Positions 1-11,126 are shown, counted from the first letter of the stretch. The stretch is DNA of 64,000 bases from Sorghum bicolor (GCF_000003195.3 NC_012876.2:62242407-62306406); one strand, 5' to 3'. The notes: generated by a model from the sequence alone, not told the origin. Made by a program: numbers and translations.

Positions 1-225
1 AGTACAATTTAGTGATGATCTCTATTCTTGCAAAAAGTTTACGGTCTAGTAGATCAACATGCTAATAGATGAGAAAGTTCATGTGACTGAAATAACAAAG
101 CTGAGTAACCAGATAGGTTTCCTGTCTAGGTGGCTGCCTGTGGTCACTCACCCAGGCTCAAACCCCTGGGTGCTCTTCCAAAATGATGGTCGTATTATCG
201 ATCCGTACTGACATATTGTGCGGCA

Positions 226-257
<32 letters not shown>

Positions 258-490
258 AATCAGGTCATGAGCATTGTGTGCTGATTGTTTCGAAAAAAAC
301 TGTCAACCCGTATTGGCCTTTCAAAAAGAAAATGTCAAGCCATATTAGTAATGGAGCATGGAAAGCTGGACACTGAAACACAGCTAGATATGAGATGATT
401 GTGTCTAATTTGTATGCACGCCACCAAGTCGAAGAGGCTCCATCTAAATGTCGTGTCTAATTGTGTGCATCATGTCAAAGAGGCTCGATT
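1..490. other. Intergenic, downstream of MIR169 copy 1
   Basis: No coding region is recognisable. There is a (TA)n run at about 229-256. A roughly 45-50 bp direct repeat sits just before the miRNA foldback: 'gtgtctaat...gcacgccaccaagtcgaagaggctc' (about 400-440) followed by a diverged second copy at about 450-490. This is probably the 3' part or flank of the primary transcript of the minus-strand miRNA gene. Confidence 0.6.
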
Positions 491-643
491 AAGCCTAGCA
501 TGCGCAATAGGGGCCACTCAGGCTAGCCAAGGAGACTGCCTATGAACCAACTCAAAGGTTCACATTCTGATCCTTTGGGACAAAGGACATAGGCAAGTCA
601 TCCTTGGCTATCAGAGGCAGACCCTTATTGCCATGTAAGGCTT
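491..643 (-). ncRNA. MIR169: MIR169 precursor, copy 1
   Basis: Foldback of about 153 nt. On the minus strand its 5' arm carries TAGCCAAGGATGACTTGCCT plus A (positions 610-590), a canonical miR169 sequence. The 3' arm carries the pairing strand (complement of 524-544). The stem base pairs too: AAGCCTTACATG with CATGCTAGGCTT. In plants miR169 is loaded into AGO1 and directs cleavage of NF-YA (HAP2-type CCAAT-binding subunit) mRNAs, affecting drought response and flowering; this is family knowledge. Strand choice rests on the canonical mature sequence being on the 5' arm and on a TATA box at 711-719 in the same orientation. Copies 2, 4, 5 and 6 share the design. Confidence 0.93.
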
Positions 644-659
644 CTCCTCTACTTGTTAC

Positions 660-1450
660 CTAGCTTGGTAGCTTCTGTGATTGGTCTGCAGTGCTCCTTC
701 CATCAAGCATCTATTTATACATACATGCATACCTTGTAGAGAGAACGTATCTTTCTTTTTTTTGCTTTTTTTTTGTTTGTGTGATGTTCGAGAACATCTT
801 ATCCTCTAATTGGATATCAGCATATGTTCTACCTTTTTTGTCACTATATGGGAAACTTTGATGGCCTTGCTTGAGGCACGAGTAGATGTCAAAGTTAGTA
901 ACAGCAATATATAATGAGCACATCCTGAACTGACCGAGACGCATACATGATACATCTTTACATGTATAGAAAATGGCGGTTCTTTTGGATCTTGTGAAAT
1001 GAGGGCACTTTGACCCTCTGAAAGGGATTTTGTAGATGCTGAAAGATGCCTAAAGCTATTGTTATTGACATCTCTTTACAAAATGAATTGATACTTCGCT
1101 GGATGCTGGCAGCTGTTTGACAAATTTGGTTCTGATCTTCCACTAGGTATTCCCTTTTGGTGAAAACGAATTATGTCGTACGTAGGTCAAACTTTCCTTG
1201 CACAGACTTCTACATTCATTTTCTCTTCGATCCGAAGTAAAATGTAGTAATGTATTCACAGGTTGTAGTCTTGTAGATATTGTTATCCATAAAGCATGCA
1301 GGAGAATCAAACAGACAATGGACAGAGATACAACATCAGGAGTAGTAGATTAAAGGTTCATTCAAAGAACACTATGATCTGATCAAGTTTTTTTATGTTT
1401 ACAGGACTCTAGCCTTACACTGCTTCAATGGATCTGCAACAGTACAGGAG
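660..1450. repeat. Promoter-side segmental duplication, unit A
   Basis: This stretch upstream of MIR169 copy 1 aligns by eye, in the same order, with 4660-5610 upstream of copy 2. Shared blocks include the TATA region, 'gagtagatgtcaaag', 'ttggttctgatc..tccac' and a distal block around 'caggactctagcc' (about 1405) matching 'cagggctctagcc' (about 5570). The copies are diverged with indels. The duplication unit therefore carried the miRNA with at least 0.9 kb of upstream DNA. No convincing ORF. Confidence 0.75.
711..719 (-). promoter_or_regulatory. TATA box of MIR169 copy 1
   Basis: TATAAATAG on the minus strand, about 68 bp upstream of the foldback base. This would place transcription start near 680-690. 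A CCAAT pentamer (minus strand, about 680-684) falls close to that start. The box position and flanking bases are conserved with copy 2. Confidence 0.75.
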
Positions 1451-4400
1451 GGCACAAGCTTGAGGGTGCTTCAATGGTTTTGAAGTTGAGTTCTTTTTTT
1501 AAGGATGGCACGAAATTTGCCACAGGCTTTATTACAGGACAGAAAAAACATAACTAGAGTTACAAAAAAGTTGACTGACATTTTGTATAGGGAAAAGGAG
1601 ATCAACTGATGGCTGAACAACTTAGTATAAACTCATTGCCCGAGGTCCGTGGAAGCTTTTGGTAATTTTTCCTCGATACAAATCTGTATTATTATAAAAG
1701 AAATTTCAATTATGGAACTACATATGTACAGTCAAACTAGTTGATTATGTAACACCTCACATACATATAAACCAAGAAACATATAGAACATATATATATG
1801 TGATATACATGCGCTAGCTTAGTTACTTTGTGCTTCTATACATTGTGTTATTCAGACATGATTGGAACTCATATGCTTCAATCAAACCTCATCGTTATTT
1901 GAATTATTGTTAGAGACTGATAGGTTTTTTTTTTGACAAGGAGAGACTGATAGGTCAAGTCTCCTTACTGAGCTTGCCTGGTTGCATCTCTCTAGTTTAG
2001 TTAGAGCCATAACACAATGAGAGTGGGTATGCCTGCCAATGGGGCGTGATTGACTACACATTGTACCCACTACCCAGTTTCTGATACCAGGGTAAAAGAC
2101 TGGTGGTACAAATCGGTTACTGATTTTTAGCTGATACAGGTATAGCTACTGATGGGTGATGGGGTCACTTTTCGTTCAGAGTCATATTCATTTATTTAGT
2201 GGGTCGGGCATGTGGCTTCTAGTACATATTGTCTAGGTATAGCTTGTTTGGTAGAGCTTTAGCTCCTCATTAATTTAACCAGAAGCGATTTGATTTGCCT
2301 TGGAACTTTCTTAGGTGAATTAGCTGGATTTCTATTTGAAAGAGGATGGTGTTTATACTGATTATTGTATATGGGGCGTATTTCTCTTTTGCTTATTTTT
2401 TGTTTTATATATCTGTTTCACCGCGGGGGGGGGGGGGGGGGGGGACGAAACCATGACGAAATACATCAATACTACTGAATATACAAAATAGACCTAAGCT
2501 AATTCTGTTGACAGGACATATACATGAAGTGTCATGACATTGTTTTCAGTATCATTGGTTTACAATAACCTGACAACTGAAGATTGTAGTTGAAAGAAGC
2601 AAACAAAGATTGTACCATTCCCGTTTTAATGGGAATAATAACTGAAATCGACATGAAAGTGTTGCCATGCATGCATCCACAGTATAATGTTGAGCATCTA
2701 TTAGCAGTAAATAAACATCAAAACAAGACGATATAGGACCCAAATAATTTTGACCTATACAGCTAATATAGAGTATAATTTTAGGAAAAAAATCGAAAAT
2801 TAGTTTCATATTTTCTGAACTAAAATAATTTTTCTAAGATAAAACCAGATTTTGGCATTATTAATTCAATAAATTTTCAAAAAGGTATTTAGATATTTTT
2901 TGAAAATATTAATTCTGTAACTTTTTCGGTAAAGTTTATTTAACCCTTGGAGTATCATCATAGTCCAATTTATCTTTCTTTTTATCTTCCTCCTAGCTGA
3001 CGACTTTCAACGTGGTGCCATGCCACACTAAACTGTCTTGGAAATAACAACTGATCTGAATAGTTGTGGTTCGCCGTTCGCCACCACCGGCTGGGAGAAC
3101 AGGTGTCTCGGTGTCTCCTACATGGACATGGCCACACCCCCTTCCCTTTCCTCTGCTTCCCCCTCAATCGATCTGTTTGCCTCGTCTTTCTTTCTTGTCC
3201 CCCTAGGCTGGGTGGTCAGAAATGTGTCGGTGCCACCTTCAATTGTATTCGCTAGTGGCTGCCCGGCTAGGCGAGGCGGCGGCGGAGCTCCTGCTGTGGG
3301 CTGTGAGAATGCGCTGGCGGCCTTTGACGGCTGTGGCAGCGGTGTGCTGCCTCGTGTTCAGCCAGCACTGGTGTATTTTTGTTTTTCTCGATCACACAAA
3401 AGACTTGCACGCTTTTGTATTAAGAAAGGAGCAGTTTGAATACAATAGGGTGGGCTTTGGAATAATCAACAAAGCTTTCGTTCTTCCTAGTTTGGACACC
3501 GGCTAGCCTATTATTACTCATCACTGAAGTAAACAATCCAGGTTCTTCGCTCCAGCCTACACCCACAGCTCCACTTCATGTCTGATCAACGCCAGCAGTT
3601 CCGGTAGTTGGGTGTCGCCTCCACAGAAGCACCTTGCATTTCTCTCTCTCTCTTTTTTAAGGTAATGGTAGCAGCTCTGCCTTTCAATTAAGAAGGGTAA
3701 AGAGGTTTATATACAGATCAATAGGACCATTGCCTCCAAAAGGATTATACGATGCATTCCTCTCTTTCCACAGCTCCGAGGCCACACAAGAGCTAGTGTA
3801 TTTCTGTGAGTTCATTTCTGTCTTCTTTGTGTTATCGTGTACGAAGTCGACAGGCACACTAAATGACTATTGGCGACAGTGGAATTCCTCTATCAGGGAG
3901 TGGTGATACATGTCAATGTTCTCTACTTCAATGGCTTCTGTTTTCTTTGTTTTTATACAATTTTTGGTACTCAAGTTCAGATCATTTCAGGTAATCATCA
4001 TCACTAAGATGAAACCAGACACAAGTACTCCACCCCACAGGTACTCCAACTCCTGTTTGATGTCCTTTCATTCAGTATTGCAAGAATTCATAGTGCTGCC
4101 AGTCTGCCACCGGCCCATCCGAAATCTGAAAGAAAAGAAAATTGAAGTAACTCAAGATTAGTAGCAAATCCAAAAGGATGTTGTAAGTTATTCCTATTCT
4201 TTTACTGCAGTCTAGTACCAAATAAGAATCGATCGATTGTTACCATGCACATTTAATTTTTGTCATTTTGTGAAGATTAAGGCCAGAGGATTTATGCAGA
4301 TTGTTCTACAAAAACAGATGCCATGCCATGATATGGGTGGAACATACACGCTTAAGCACATAACTAATAGAGTAATAGGAGATAATTGATGATAATGATG

Positions 4401-4465
4401 TGCATATCAGAGCTACCGTTAGGAATATCAGGACTAACTGCATGCATTAGTAGTCAAAGAGACTC
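1451..4465. other. Intergenic with LINE tails and TE remnants
   Basis: No confident gene. At about 1490-1560 is a T-rich start followed by 'aaatttgccacaggctttatta', resembling the 3' end of a minus-strand LINE; the same style recurs near 7510. A run of 20 G lies at 2425-2444. At 2820-2960 is AT-rich TE-like sequence also seen around 18960-19100. A GC-richer stretch at 3038-3440 stays open for 133 codons on the + strand, but the peptide matches nothing I know and its end ('ctcgatcacacaaaagacttgcacgc') looks like a LINE tail in antisense. Confidence 0.5.
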
Positions 4466-4623
4466 AAGCCTGGCATGGGCAATATGGGCCACTCAGGCTA
4501 GCCAAGGAGACTGCCTATGAACCATCTATCTCAAAGGCTCACATTTCTGATCCTTCGGCACAAAGGACACAGGCAAGTCATCCTTGGCTATCAGAGGCAG
4601 GCCCTTATCGCCATGTAAGGCTT
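4466..4623 (-). ncRNA. MIR169: MIR169 precursor, copy 2
   Basis: The second complete foldback (about 158 nt), minus strand. The 5'-arm mature sequence is TAGCCAAGGATGACTTGCCT plus G (positions 4590-4570), differing from copy 1 only at the last base. The star arm is the complement of 4499-4519, identical to that of copy 1. The stem base AAGCC...GGCTT pairs. The loop (about 4520-4565) is slightly longer than in copy 1 and diverged. The TATA box at 4690-4698 supports this strand. Confidence 0.93.
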
Positions 4624-4659
4624 TGCCTCTGCGTACCAACTAGCTCCATCACCTCTTGC

Positions 4660-5610
4660 TTGGCTTGCAGCACTTCTTCCATTCAACACTATTTATAATA
4701 CCTTGTGCAGAGAACCAGATCAAATCTTTGCTCTACCAGAATATCTTATTCTTCTATATATTTTTTTTGAATAGCACTTATTCTTCTATATGGGTAGTAG
4801 AATATATTCTAACTTTCCCAATATATGCCAAAAACTTTTAAGGCTTCGCTGGAGTAGATGTCAAAGATAGTGAGCACATTCTGACCTGATCGCCAATCGC
4901 CATGCATACAACTTTATTTTACATAAAAATGAAGGCTTCCTTGGTTCCTATGAGCTGATATCATTTTAACTGTCGGAAAGAGATTTTCTGATGCTAAAAC
5001 ATTACTAAAACCATCCTGATCGACATCCTCTTTGCAAAAACATGAAAGGTTCAATTGCCCTTTGAACAGTGGCTATGCTAGTACTAGTAGATATCATGCA
5101 TAGTTGACAAATTAAGATGCCAATCGATCTGAGGATGAGGAATTGAGGATATCTTGCTAGATACTAATAATGCAGAAACTTTGGTTCTGATCGTCCACTT
5201 AGTATTTCCTTTTCTGGAGAAGTATTAGGCATGTAGGCCAAGTTTAGCATCTATAATTTTTTTTTCGTTTATTATCTCCTCCACACAAATATAACAATGT
5301 GTCCACTGGTTGAAGATTTTTCATGATGCATGCATGAGAAACCAAGAAGGATGGGCCTAGATCCGTTGCAAAATTAGCATGGGGCTATGCTTCTTAGAAA
5401 TTCCATTCCCCAGATCCCCATCCTTGTCTGGGAGCTTTCAGCATTGGATACACCCACACCATGGAAACCAACAGACAATGAGACAATTTGATAAGACACA
5501 AAGTGGGACATAGCCTACAGAGTTCCATATCCACACCGATTTAGATCAGTTTCAGTTTTTATTATGTTCACAGGGCTCTAGCCATATATCTTTTTAGTGG
5601 ATCAGTAACT
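4660..5610. repeat. Promoter-side segmental duplication, unit B
   Basis: Counterpart of 660-1450 (see that entry). It holds the MIR169 copy 2 promoter and about 0.9 kb of upstream DNA. Differences are many small indels, consistent with an old tandem duplication. Confidence 0.75.
4690..4698 (-). promoter_or_regulatory. TATA box of MIR169 copy 2
   Basis: TATAAATAG on the minus strand about 67 bp from the foldback base, the same spacing as copy 1. It lies in the duplicated promoter block. Confidence 0.75.
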
Positions 5611-5639
5611 TATTGGGAACAAATCCTCTCCCACTTTAG

Positions 5640-5904
5640 TAAACAATCACCACCTAAAATTATCTTTTTCCTCTCGAACACATAAGAGAGCTGTGTAACG
5701 GGGGCAAGGATCTATACTATACAAGAAACCTTGCACATGCACAACACAACCCACTAGGATTCTAAACAAACAGTCGTGCAATAGTGGTCTAGCTAGGTTA
5801 GGAGGAGGTTCACCATCAAACACACAAAGATTATGAAGATTCCACAATGTCCAGAACCCTAAGATGATGATGGAACTGAGATCCTTTCTTAATTGATCAG
5901 GCAC
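5640..5904 (-). mobile_element. LINE fragment, C-terminal ORF2 (minus)
   Basis: The minus strand encodes an 85-residue open stretch with IIILGFWTLWNLHNLCVFDG. This is the C-terminal signature of plant non-LTR retrotransposon ORF2, following the zf-RVT zinc-binding region. The same motif, in opposite orientation, is at about 6890-6950 (RAWTLWNRQNRCVFDG). Two separate insertions of related LINEs are implied rather than one inverted element. Inactive fragment. Confidence 0.7.
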
Positions 5905-5959
5905 CCTCCTTGAGCTTCTGTCCCACCAATCATAAAAAAGGAGATCTCATCAGATAGGG

Positions 5960-7092
5960 GAGTGAGACTGTGTAAGCCAACTCGGCGCAGAAGGAAAAAA
6001 CAAAATTCTCGTGCTTGGTTGAAGAAAACAGATCCTACTTGTCCTTGGACAAATTTTCATGATCCGGTCCACAAGTGTGTTGAAGCATTCTTATTTATTG
6101 CTGCACAAATATTCATGGGCTCTATATGCATGAGGTGGATTTGGCTCCAGAAAACAGAACCCAATCGTTCCTGACCAGGTGCGCTATTTTTTCGGTGACC
6201 ATCATCTCCGAAGTTGGCAATGGCTCGCATACCCTCTTTTGGACAGACCGGTGGCTCCATGGACAGTGCATTGCAGACCTTGCACCTCGACTCTATGCTA
6301 CTATTCCAAAGAGAAGAATTTAAAAGTGCTCTGTTCAGGAAGCTCTCACTGATCGGACTTGGGTTAAAGATATACAAGGTGCACTCACAGTTGGGGCTAT
6401 AGTGGATTTTCTACAACTTTGGAACCTCCTATCTGGTTTTGAGCTACATCCTGGAGTTGAGGACTCACATATTTAGCAACTCTCCTCCAGTGGGCAATAC
6501 TTGGCCAAATGCCCAAATCTGCATATGAGGGTTTTTCCTTCGGCTCCACATTTTTGGCCCCTATGAGCCGATTTGGAAAACAAGGGCACCAGTCAAGTGT
6601 CGTTTCTTTTTGTGGCTGGTTGCACATAATAAGCACTGGACTACAGATTGTCTTGCGCGGCGAGGATTGCCTCACCCTGAACAGTGTCCTCTATGTGATC
6701 AGCATGATGAGACCATCAACCATATCCTAGTATCATGCGTTTTCGCAAGGCATTTCTGGTACATTTCTCCTTCGGCAAGTCGGACTCCATGTTCTTGCTC
6801 CACAACCTTCAGACAGATCCTTTGATAGGTGGTGGGAGAAAACAAGTTCTGCTCTGAATGGTGAGACGAATAAATTAAAGGGCTAAATTTGCTAATAATC
6901 CTTAGAGCCTGGACATTATGGAATCGCCAAAATCGGTGTGTTTTTGATGGGGTAATGCCTAGTGTCACCAGGGCCTTGGTCGCTGCAGGGGAGGAGTGCC
7001 GGTTATGGTGCATGGCAGGTGCTCAGGGGCTGTCCTTCCTGACTGCCCCACTCCCTGATGGTTCAGTTGCCGGTCTGCCCGACAAAATGTAA
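5960..7092 (+). mobile_element. LINE fragment, ORF2 C-terminal part (plus)
   Basis: A decayed LINE-type reverse transcriptase C-terminus read across frames on the + strand. At about 6200-6320 is NGSHTLFWTDRWLHGQ. At 6600-6770 is the zf-RVT zinc-binding region (FFLWLVAHNKHWTTDCLARR then CPLCDQHDETINHILVSC). At 6890-7090 is the 'RAWTLWNRQNRCVFDG' tail. Several frameshifts show it is dead. Its 3' end abuts the truncated MIR169 copy 3 at about 7095, so its insertion may have removed the other hairpin arm. Confidence 0.8.
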
Positions 7093-7099
7093 GCGAGTG

Positions 7100-7171
7100 A
7101 GCGAGGCCACAAGCAAGTCATATCCTTGGCTACCAGGATGATCAGCTCTTATCACCATGCCTATGCAAGGT
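7100..7171 (-). pseudogene. Truncated MIR169 copy 3
   Basis: Only the miRNA-bearing arm remains. The minus strand reads TAGCCAAGGATATGACTTGC (7132-7113), with a 2-base TA insertion relative to the canonical miR169, followed on the outer side by a recognisable stem-base relic (GCATAGGCATGGTGATAAG). No matching star arm (GGCAGTCTCCTTGGCTA type) occurs in the adjacent 1.5 kb, which is LINE sequence. No clear TATA box was found. It is unlikely to fold into a miRNA precursor. Confidence 0.75.
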
Positions 7172-8630
7172 ATATCCCCTCTCCATCCTCTATCTCTTAT
7201 CACACTTATTAAACTCTTAACATTCTCATCATCTATCTGCTATCTTATTTAGATGGCCTCATACCTTTCCGCAAGAGGGTATGCCTGACCGGGAACATGC
7301 ATGCATTTGCATGTAAAGAGAATATGTTCCTGGAAATGATTGGGTCTCCCTTTCCGGCGCCGTTTGTGGTTGCAAAGCTACCTGGGAATATTTCCTGCTT
7401 ATCATCTTGTATAGCATGCAATTGGCAGCTAGCAACGACTACGACTTATGTACAGAGACAGCTATGTTGACCTTGGCCACATAACAGACATCTAGCTAGG
7501 TATTTTTTGAGATCACGCCCCCGGCGCGTTTTTCATTAAGTAGAAAGAAGTTTTGGCAGTACAAGAGAAGTGGTAACAACCTGGTTACCCAAGCCTAAAA
7601 CTACTGGATCCCAGATCCGAAATTACATGATAACACAATTTTGCTACTAGATTTCCCAAGGGCGGCTACAATAAAAGAAGAAGGCGCCTCAATAAAGCTG
7701 TTCTCTTCACATTACGCAGTGAGTCAAATGGACTGAAATTGACCAAACGCAGAAGAGAATGATCTGACATTGCATTGGCCCACGAATGGTATCATATATG
7801 CTTAGTGCTATATATACGCCGCATGCCTTTGACAGATTTGGTGTTGGGAATAGTAGTCCCTTTCTACTTATCTCCATGTAAAAAAGGCAGCAACGCTGAC
7901 CTTCCACTGTAAGGTAAGATGCATCTGTATGGTGGCAGAACCTTTTCTTCAATTTTTCTTGAAAGATAGGATGCCATATGGCAGAATTAATTATTGCTCA
8001 ATAAGCAGGTATTACCTACTGTGATTATTTCTTTGGGCTACTTTTGTTTTTTTTTGAGGGAAATTAGAGGGGTTTGCACCCCTACCGGAATTGGGGCTAC
8101 TTTTGTTACGTTGTTTCATCCTTCTACTTCTGGTAATACATACCCTAGGAGCAGTTCACTGCTAGTGTAGGTTTCAATGCGCGTGTTAAAACCTGAACAT
8201 TTGGTCTTGGTAGAACTTTTTTTTTGTGACATACATATATTTCGCTTGGTAGTTGGTACCATTCAACATGCATATAACCTCAGTCACAGTGGCTCAGTGA
8301 ACTGATGCAAATCCGAAGAAAAGTTATTTGAAGTTGCAGAGCTTCTCCCTGTCAGGAGTTCGGAGTGAGGAACTGCACATATACGCAACTGGAATTCCAA
8401 GGTAGTGCCTTTAATTTTGGCTCTCCTGCTGCAAAAAAAGAGTGAATGAAACTCTTTAATATTATTGCATGACGTTATGATAGAATGTTATATGGGTGGC
8501 CAAAACACCATGGGACGTATGAAAATAGCCTTTTTACTGTTTTGAATAAAAATCCAGTAGGGTGTCCTTCTGTTTCCCTCAAAGGATGCAGTTTCATTTG
8601 CTTGGAAACAGTGTCATGCATGATGGAATT
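7172..8630. other. Intergenic, no gene recognised
   Basis: Mostly AT-rich DNA between the broken MIR169 copy and a LINE insertion. At about 7505-7700 is another T-rich start and 'cgcccccggcgcgtttttcatta' resembling an antisense LINE 3' end. At 8050-8095 is 'ggggtttgcacccctacc' after a T run, a short palindrome-containing TE tail that recurs at about 57826-57842. No credible ORF. Confidence 0.5.
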
Positions 8631-9135
8631 TTTTTTTTGAAGGTCAACGGGGGGGAGGCGATCCCCACCTGTGAATTTTTTTTTATTTTAGCCCAAACCG
8701 GCTCGCGAAATGTAAGAGTTACAATGCAACCTCGTGTTGCCTTGGCTACTTTTACAACCAGAGAGAGAGGAGAGAGGAGGACAGGCAACCGAGAGTGGTA
8801 TGAGCCCTCTGCTAACTAACTTTCTCCAGGTTCTAGCCATTTGTAGAATGGAGCACCAATGATCAGCAACAATCCTTTTCCTCAACGGAAATCTGTACTT
8901 CCACATCAGGGTGGTGGATATGCATTCCTGGAGCACATGATCTGCCGTTTTAGATTCATTCCTGAAGATCTTTGCATTTCTTGCCTTCCAAATATGCCAG
9001 CAAACCAATGCCAGAAAGGATGGGAACTCTGGAAACTGGTTGCCCGAGGGCCCTCGGACTGTATGCAGTTCGCTCATATCCACTGAGATTATGGACTGGA
9101 GGTTCATGCTTGCTGATTATGATAACCAATGATCA
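8631..9135 (-). mobile_element. 5'-truncated LINE with 13-bp target duplication
   Basis: A minus-strand LINE tail bounded by the direct repeat GCATGATGGAATT at 8618-8630 and 9136-9148. The T run at 8629-8638 is the poly(A) tail in antisense. The minus strand encodes a 139-residue stretch containing FLALVCWHIWKARNAKIFRN, typical of the C-terminal region of plant LINE ORF2. Clean target site duplication plus poly(A) marks an ordinary target-primed insertion. Confidence 0.85.
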
Positions 9136-9852
9136 GCATGATGGAATTCATCCCTCCTCTCTCACTCTCTTAATTTCTTTGCGACCTTTATCACTTTGTT
9201 GATATGTCACCATATTAAATTGGTGCAACCCACGGTTACCCTAATGAGATAATATTTTGGTCGTCACACATTGCCCTGTTTGGAACAGCTTTTGTTCCGC
9301 TTTTGGCCCATCTATAGTTTCTACCAAACTCGGCCCTAAATATAATGTGATGAAAAACCAAAATGGGCATACTTAAAAGTATTGCTAACACCGGCAAGAT
9401 TGTCTATGTAAGGAAGTGAGTTTAGCTTAGCTAATTGCGTGGGAAATATGGTCCTGCATCCAAACACCCGAGTTCGAGTTCTCTTTCATATTGAACTTGG
9501 CTGTTTATTTCTCTTCTTTATGGAAAACAAACACCTAGTTCCTCCGAGGATGGATCTTTTTCTTTTTTAGCATTGCTGCAAACCTGCAACAATGGAAACT
9601 TGTATCAGTTTATATATTCAGCTTGTAGTTTGAGAAATCTTAGGATTGGTAGTTATAGATACTTCTTTGAAGGCCTTGATGTAAATTCTCATAAGACGTG
9701 TTGAAAAAAATAAATTCTCAATATCAAACATCAATTCAGTAGCATTTAATTATCATTGACAACAATAATCATCCAACCTATTATATTTTATAAGAAAAAT
9801 TATATCCTCACTCGTATCATAAAAATATGTGAAATGACCTCCAAATAAGATG

Positions 9853-10008
9853 CAAGCCTAGCATGAGAAATAAGAGTGAGTCAGGCTAGCCAAGGAGACT
9901 GCCCATATGAGACCACTAGAAGCCTCAATATTTGCTGATCCTTTAGAGAGGATATAGGCAAGTCATCCTTGGCTACCAGAACTCAACCTTATTGCCATGT
10001 AAGGCTTG
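9853..10008 (-). ncRNA. MIR169: MIR169 precursor, copy 4
   Basis: Complete foldback of about 156 nt, minus strand. The mature arm is TAGCCAAGGATGACTTGCCT plus A (9975-9955), as in copies 1 and 5. The star arm is the complement of 9887-9907 (reads TAGCCAAGGAGACTGCCCAT on the + strand). The stem base CAAGCC/GGCTTG pairs. The loop and flanks are nearly those of copy 5, its partner in the inverted duplication. TATA box at 10071-10080. Confidence 0.93.
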
Positions 10009-10070
10009 CTATCTCTCAATCTCTACTCTATCATCTCTGTTGTGTGTTCCAGTGCTTCCTTCTCTCAGCT

Positions 10071-10080
10071 CTTATTTATA
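10071..10080 (-). promoter_or_regulatory. TATA box of MIR169 copy 4
   Basis: TATAAATAAG on the minus strand, about 63 bp from the foldback base. The surrounding sequence (GCTTGC before, GAGAGAAGGAAGCACTGGAA after) is shared with copy 5. Confidence 0.75.
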
Positions 10081-10277
10081 GCAAGCAAAGGCAAGGAGCA
10101 TGATGTTCTCTATGATCTGTCTCTCCTGTAATATGCGCGTTAAGAATATCTCGTTGTCATTGACCTATGGAAATTCTATCCTCTTGCCAATTGCCAATGC
10201 AATTTCAACCATGTGCAGCGTATGTTCTTGTTGGTAACCAGCTGCATGCAAATGTCTCGCCCCATGATTGAAAAGAG

Positions 10278-11126
10278 ATACTCTCTCTGTCCTGTAATCT
10301 TATACTCTTATAAAGCTAAACCCCACTAGAGATTTCTCTCAACATGCAAGCTATCCACATCAACAATACACTAAAAACTTGCAATTATAGCCAACTAGCA
10401 TATGTAATTATGATAGTCATCTCTTCATCTACTAACATGCATTTAGCTGTTCATATGATGTGTCAAATTATTCAACAAAATTAATTTAAGATAATTTCAT
10501 TCATATAACTATAAATATAAATAGTCTAATTTTTTTTAAATTATTTAAAATTCCCGCAGCAACGCGCGGGGTATTCTCCTAGTATAGTATATTCTAACAT
10601 TCAACTTGTCTTCAAATATATTGTGTTCTAGAGGATAAAAACTAAATTTGCATTAAATACTCTATTTATTGACAAGTCACCATCAATCACGTTGATGATA
10701 GCGTGTTATTAGAAAATAAAAAGAGAGTACATGTGTCTTTTGTGTTCTCTCTTAATTTGTCCTAAAATTCCTAGGATGTATTATATTATAGGACAAAGAG
10801 AATACGGTATAAAAAATACTAATAGCATATACTCCCTCCGTTCTGAAATAAAGTGTATTCTGCCATTTGAGATATGTCCGCAAATATAGTACATTTGAGG
10901 AACAAGAAGATAATATTTACTTAAATAAAGTTACGGAAGAGGAAAGTAATTGAGTGCTTACCATATTTTCTATAAAAAAACTTAGATTGCACTCTTTAAT
11001 CATGCAAATAGGATCAAATTTTAATAGATTAGGAAGTTAAGTAAAGGGTATATGCGTCTATCACCCTCTTTCTTATTTTGTCTTAGAATAGCCACAACAC
11101 ATTATATTGCAAGACGGAGAGAGTAT
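10278..11126. mobile_element. Stowaway-like composite insertion, about 0.85 kb
   Basis: Bounded by inverted ends: ATACTCTCTCTGTCCTGTAA on the left, and on the right the complement of ATACTCTCTCCGTCTTGCAA. With TA as target duplication this fits the Stowaway (Tc1/mariner-type) MITE end consensus CTCCCTCCGT. It is absent from the equivalent point of the other inverted arm (about 12700), which serves as an approximate empty site. At about 10832 an internal 'ctccctccgttctgaaat' end suggests a second MITE inside. Confidence 0.6.

Noticed and set aside
491..660. Reading the MIR169 foldbacks as + strand genes (TAGCCAAGGAGACTGCC on the 5' arm)
   Set aside because: TATA boxes at the proper distance exist only on the other side, and the canonical miR169 sequence lies on the minus-strand 5' arm. 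Antisense transcription is kept as a finding, not as the main call.
3038..3439. 133-codon + strand frame as a gene
   Set aside because: No recognisable domain, no clear promoter, and it ends in LINE-tail-like sequence.
5640..7092. A single LINE inverted by twin priming
   Set aside because: Both pieces contain the same C-terminal motif (TLWN..N.CVFDG), so they must be two insertions and not two parts of one.
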